The notes under the pieces: model-generated
What the model saw: the letters and a program-made list of their open reading frames with translations, nothing else
Told to the model about the DNA's origin: nothing
Databases searched by the model: none
Assembly: GCA_963730785.1 (NCBI GenBank)
Contig: CAVSTF010000010.1
Location: 558,001 to 622,000, forward strand
Reading direction: 5' to 3'
Origin: Bog-473 sp963730785
GTDB lineage: Bacteria; Actinomycetota; Acidimicrobiia; Acidimicrobiales; RAAP-2
Length of the DNA stretch: 64,000 bases
Part shown: piece by piece, positions 62,676 through 64,000 of the stretch
Layout of the letters: each line of letters begins with the position of its first letter
How positions within the stretch are numbered: position 1 is the stretch's first letter
Program-made: the position numbers and the translations under genes

Positions 62676-62762
62676 GCCCGGATGGCGGAATCGGCAGACG
62701 CGGCGGCCTCAAAAGCCGTTGTTCGAAAGGACGTGCGAGTTCAAGTCTCGCTCCGGGCACCA
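62676..62762 (+). tRNA. tRNA-Leu (anticodon CAA)
   Basis: The acceptor is GCCCGGA/TCCGGGC and the anticodon arm has loop CTCAAAA, giving anticodon CAA for TTG. A long class II variable arm (TTGTTCGAAAGGACGT) and T-arm GCGAGTTCAAGTCTCGC are clear. The 3' CCA is encoded, unlike in tRNA-Leu(GAG) in this window. Confidence 0.95.
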
Positions 62763-62886
62763 AACTTCTGGAAAATGAGAGTCGGTAACGGCATTCATGG
62801 CGGTCACTTGCGCCGCTCATGACAGCTTTACCAAGTTCTTATCCGTGTCTCACGGCGTCCTTACTCTTGGACCGTACCCTGGACTT

Positions 62887-62982
62887 ATGTTCCGTTCCCT
62901 CGGCCTCGTCATCGCAGCACAATTCGTCATTCTCGGCATGTTGGCGATGGTGGCCGCGTCGGTCATCTCGCTCGCTCGTTAG
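62887..62982 (+). CDS. Possible 31-residue single-helix membrane peptide
   Basis: The short frame encodes M-F-R-S-L-G-L then one long hydrophobic helix (A-A-Q-F-V-I-L-G-M-L-A-M-V) ending S-L-A-R. The basic ends around one helix fit a small membrane peptide. There is no clear ribosome-binding site, and no family is known. It lies between tRNA-Leu and fabD. It could equally be a chance frame. Confidence 0.3.
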   Translation: MFRSLGLVIAAQFVILGMLAMVAASVISLAR

Positions 62983-63168
62983 CGCCACTCTCGACCAAAG
63001 GTGGGTCCGCTCCGCTCCCCCTCGTCGAAGCGAGAGCGTCAGTTGTCAGACACGGTGCGCACCGGGGCATCGAAGGCAATCACTTCCATCTCCCCGGAAT
63101 TGTCATAATCCGCTGATTTTCAGTTTCCGTTCTGGCCAATTCGACCCGCGGAGCACCCAAAAAACCGC

Positions 63169-63194
63169 TCTGGTACGCCGCTGGTCGTACCAGA
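63169..63194. promoter_or_regulatory. Inverted-repeat operator candidate upstream of fabD
   Basis: A perfect 9-bp inverted repeat TCTGGTACG-N8-CGTACCAGA, with an extra CTGGT half-site in the spacer. It lies about 160 nt before the fabD start and shares CTGGTA/TACCAG with the second repeat. The regulator is unknown; FasR/MabR-type control of fab operons is only a family-level suggestion. Confidence 0.5.
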
Positions 63195-63246
63195 TCTTCC
63201 TCTTCGCTAGGCAGGTCAAGTAGCCCTAGGTGCAGGAAGTTACTCA

Positions 63247-63259
63247 CTGGTAATACCAG
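63247..63259. promoter_or_regulatory. Second operator-like palindrome upstream of fabD
   Basis: A 13-bp palindrome CTGGTA-A-TACCAG with the same half-sites as the repeat at 63169-63194, about 94 nt before fabD. Two matching sites 66 nt apart (centre to centre about 71) support a real binding motif. Confidence 0.45.
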
Positions 63260-63352
63260 CGGTAGGAAGAATGCTCCACTGATGACGCCCGAAGCGTCGT
63301 CGCGTGACACACTGTGACCTCGCAGCAGGTCCGACGAACGGAGACGTCGCCG

Positions 63353-64000
63353 AAGTGTTGGTCTTTACCTTCCCAGGACAGGGATCTCAACGATCCGGAA
63401 TGGGTGAGCCATGGGTCGATCACCCGTCATGGGAAGTGGTGGCCGAAGCATCGGAAGCGACTGACCGCGACCTGGCGTATCTCCTCCTCGAAGCTCCCAT
63501 TGAGGAACTGACGCGAACCGAAAACGCCCAACTGGCGACCACCGTGCTCAGCCTGGTGGTGCTGGATGCGGTGGAACGGATCGGTCTGGCCCCAGCGGCC
63601 TGTGCAGGACACAGTCTCGGCGAATACACGGCACTGGTGGCCAGCGGCGCCCTGACCTTCGAACACGGCATACAACTGGTGGTGGCCCGAGGCGAAGCTA
63701 TGGCCCGCGCCGGCGAGGACGCTCCTGGCACCATGGCGGCGCTGCTGGGAATCGCTGACGATGACGCCGAGGCGGCGTGTCAACGTGCCGAGGGCGACGT
63801 CTGGGTGGCCAACTACAACGCTCCCGGACAGGTTGTCATCGCCGGAACTGCGGAGGCGGTTGCGGTGGCTGGCACCTTGGCCAAGGAGCTGGGTGCCAAA
63901 CGAGTGATGCCAATCGCCGTCTCGGGTGCCTTCCACACGCCATTGATGCAAGGAGCGCGGGCACCGTTGCGCAAGGCCCTGACCGAAGTCACCTTCCTTA
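63353..64000 (+). CDS. fabD: Malonyl-CoA:ACP transacylase (C-terminus outside window)
   Basis: FabD loads malonate on acyl carrier protein for fatty-acid synthesis. The visible 216 residues show F-P-G-Q-G-S-Q near 6-12, the nucleophile motif G-H-S-L-G-E-Y near 88, the Arg-bearing V-V-A-R-G-E-A-M near 114, N-Y-N-A-P-G-Q-V-V-I-A-G near 160, and V-S-G-A-F-H-T-P-L-M with the catalytic His. The gene runs off the right edge. GTG at 63353 (or TTG at 63356) starts immediately before the family strand; GGAGA lies about nine bases upstream. It probably opens a fab operon outside the window. Confidence 0.93.

Larger units (their letters stand above)
62763..63352. other. Intergenic region between tRNA-Leu and fabD
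   Basis: About 590 nt without a convincing gene, the longest gap in the window. It holds a possible 31-codon membrane peptide (62887-62982) and two inverted repeats with CTGGTA/TACCAG half-sites (63169-63194 and 63247-63259) before fabD. TTGTCATAATCC near 63100 could be part of a promoter. A 76-codon minus-strand open frame exists but has atypical codon use and no features. It is probably the control region of the fatty-acid operon that starts with fabD. Confidence 0.6.

Noticed and set aside
63080..63310. A 76-codon minus-strand frame upstream of fabD
   Set aside because: Codon use (CTA, TTA, GTA) is unlike neighbouring genes, there is no ribosome-binding site or domain, and the operator-like palindromes lie inside it.

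Overview
The window is chromosomal DNA from a high-GC actinobacterium, probably an uncultured deep-branching lineage such as Acidimicrobiia (the class is an inference). Supporting signs are the NUDIX-pyrG-recN-nadK-tlyA-HAD order, which matches Mycobacterium tuberculosis Rv1700 to Rv1692; a mycothiol-type DinB-fold enzyme; an ANTAR regulator of the PdtaR type; an AftD-like arabinofuranosyltransferase; and the uvrC-rapZ-yvcK-gap-pgk-tpi-secG block. Genes are packed tightly, with many 1-8 nt overlaps. I saw no phage, insertion sequence, CRISPR array or rRNA.

Layout. 1-6.6 kb (minus): NUDIX hydrolase (partial), pyrG, recN, nadK, tlyA, a Lys/Ala-tailed protein and a HAD phosphatase. 6.7-17.6 kb: accessory genes, namely a membrane-anchored propeller/TIG protein, a sugar-type ABC importer (binding protein, single-domain ATPase, permease), a DAPDH-like dehydrogenase, a mycothiol-dependent-type enzyme, an LpqH-like secreted protein, a DHFR-like reductase and small secreted or membrane proteins. 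17.7-36 kb: tRNA-Leu(GAG), an orphan peptide-binding protein, secG, tpiA, pgk, gap, yvcK, rapZ, uvrC, nadA (plus), a membrane protein, uvrA, a SnoaL-like protein, uvrB, coaE and a methyltransferase. 36-50.6 kb: an envelope-glycan island with a 1502-residue AftD-like protein opposite an eight-gene minus-strand operon (GT4, flippase, SGNH hydrolase, two large polytopic proteins, a small anchored protein, an FAD oxidoreductase and a PIG-V-like mannosyltransferase). 50.7-55.3 kb (plus): an oligopeptide ABC importer without a binding protein, ending in an ATP-grasp gene. 55.3-62.6 kb (minus): PhyH dioxygenase, rpsA, polA, pdtaR, a coiled-coil protein and menC. 62.7-64 kb: tRNA-Leu(CAA), a regulatory-looking gap and the start of fabD.

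How the parts fit. The backbone carries nucleotide and NAD synthesis, lower glycolysis, DNA repair (recN, uvrA, uvrB, uvrC, polA), translation and secretion. The island between coaE and rpsA, neighbours in M. tuberculosis, supplies a surface polysaccharide system and a peptide importer.

Main caution. About 16 single-base indels break nine genes between 20.1 and 59.1 kb, including tpiA, uvrB, polA and nadA; none was needed before 20.1 kb or after 59.1 kb. Each is repaired by one base and the protein resumes in another frame. I read these as sequence errors rather than biology, and I give whole-gene coordinates spanning them. No clearly new defence or mobile system was found. The best leads are the glycan island, the ATP-grasp gene coupled to the peptide transporter, a likely CTG start in tlyA, the missing whiA, and two inverted-repeat operator candidates.
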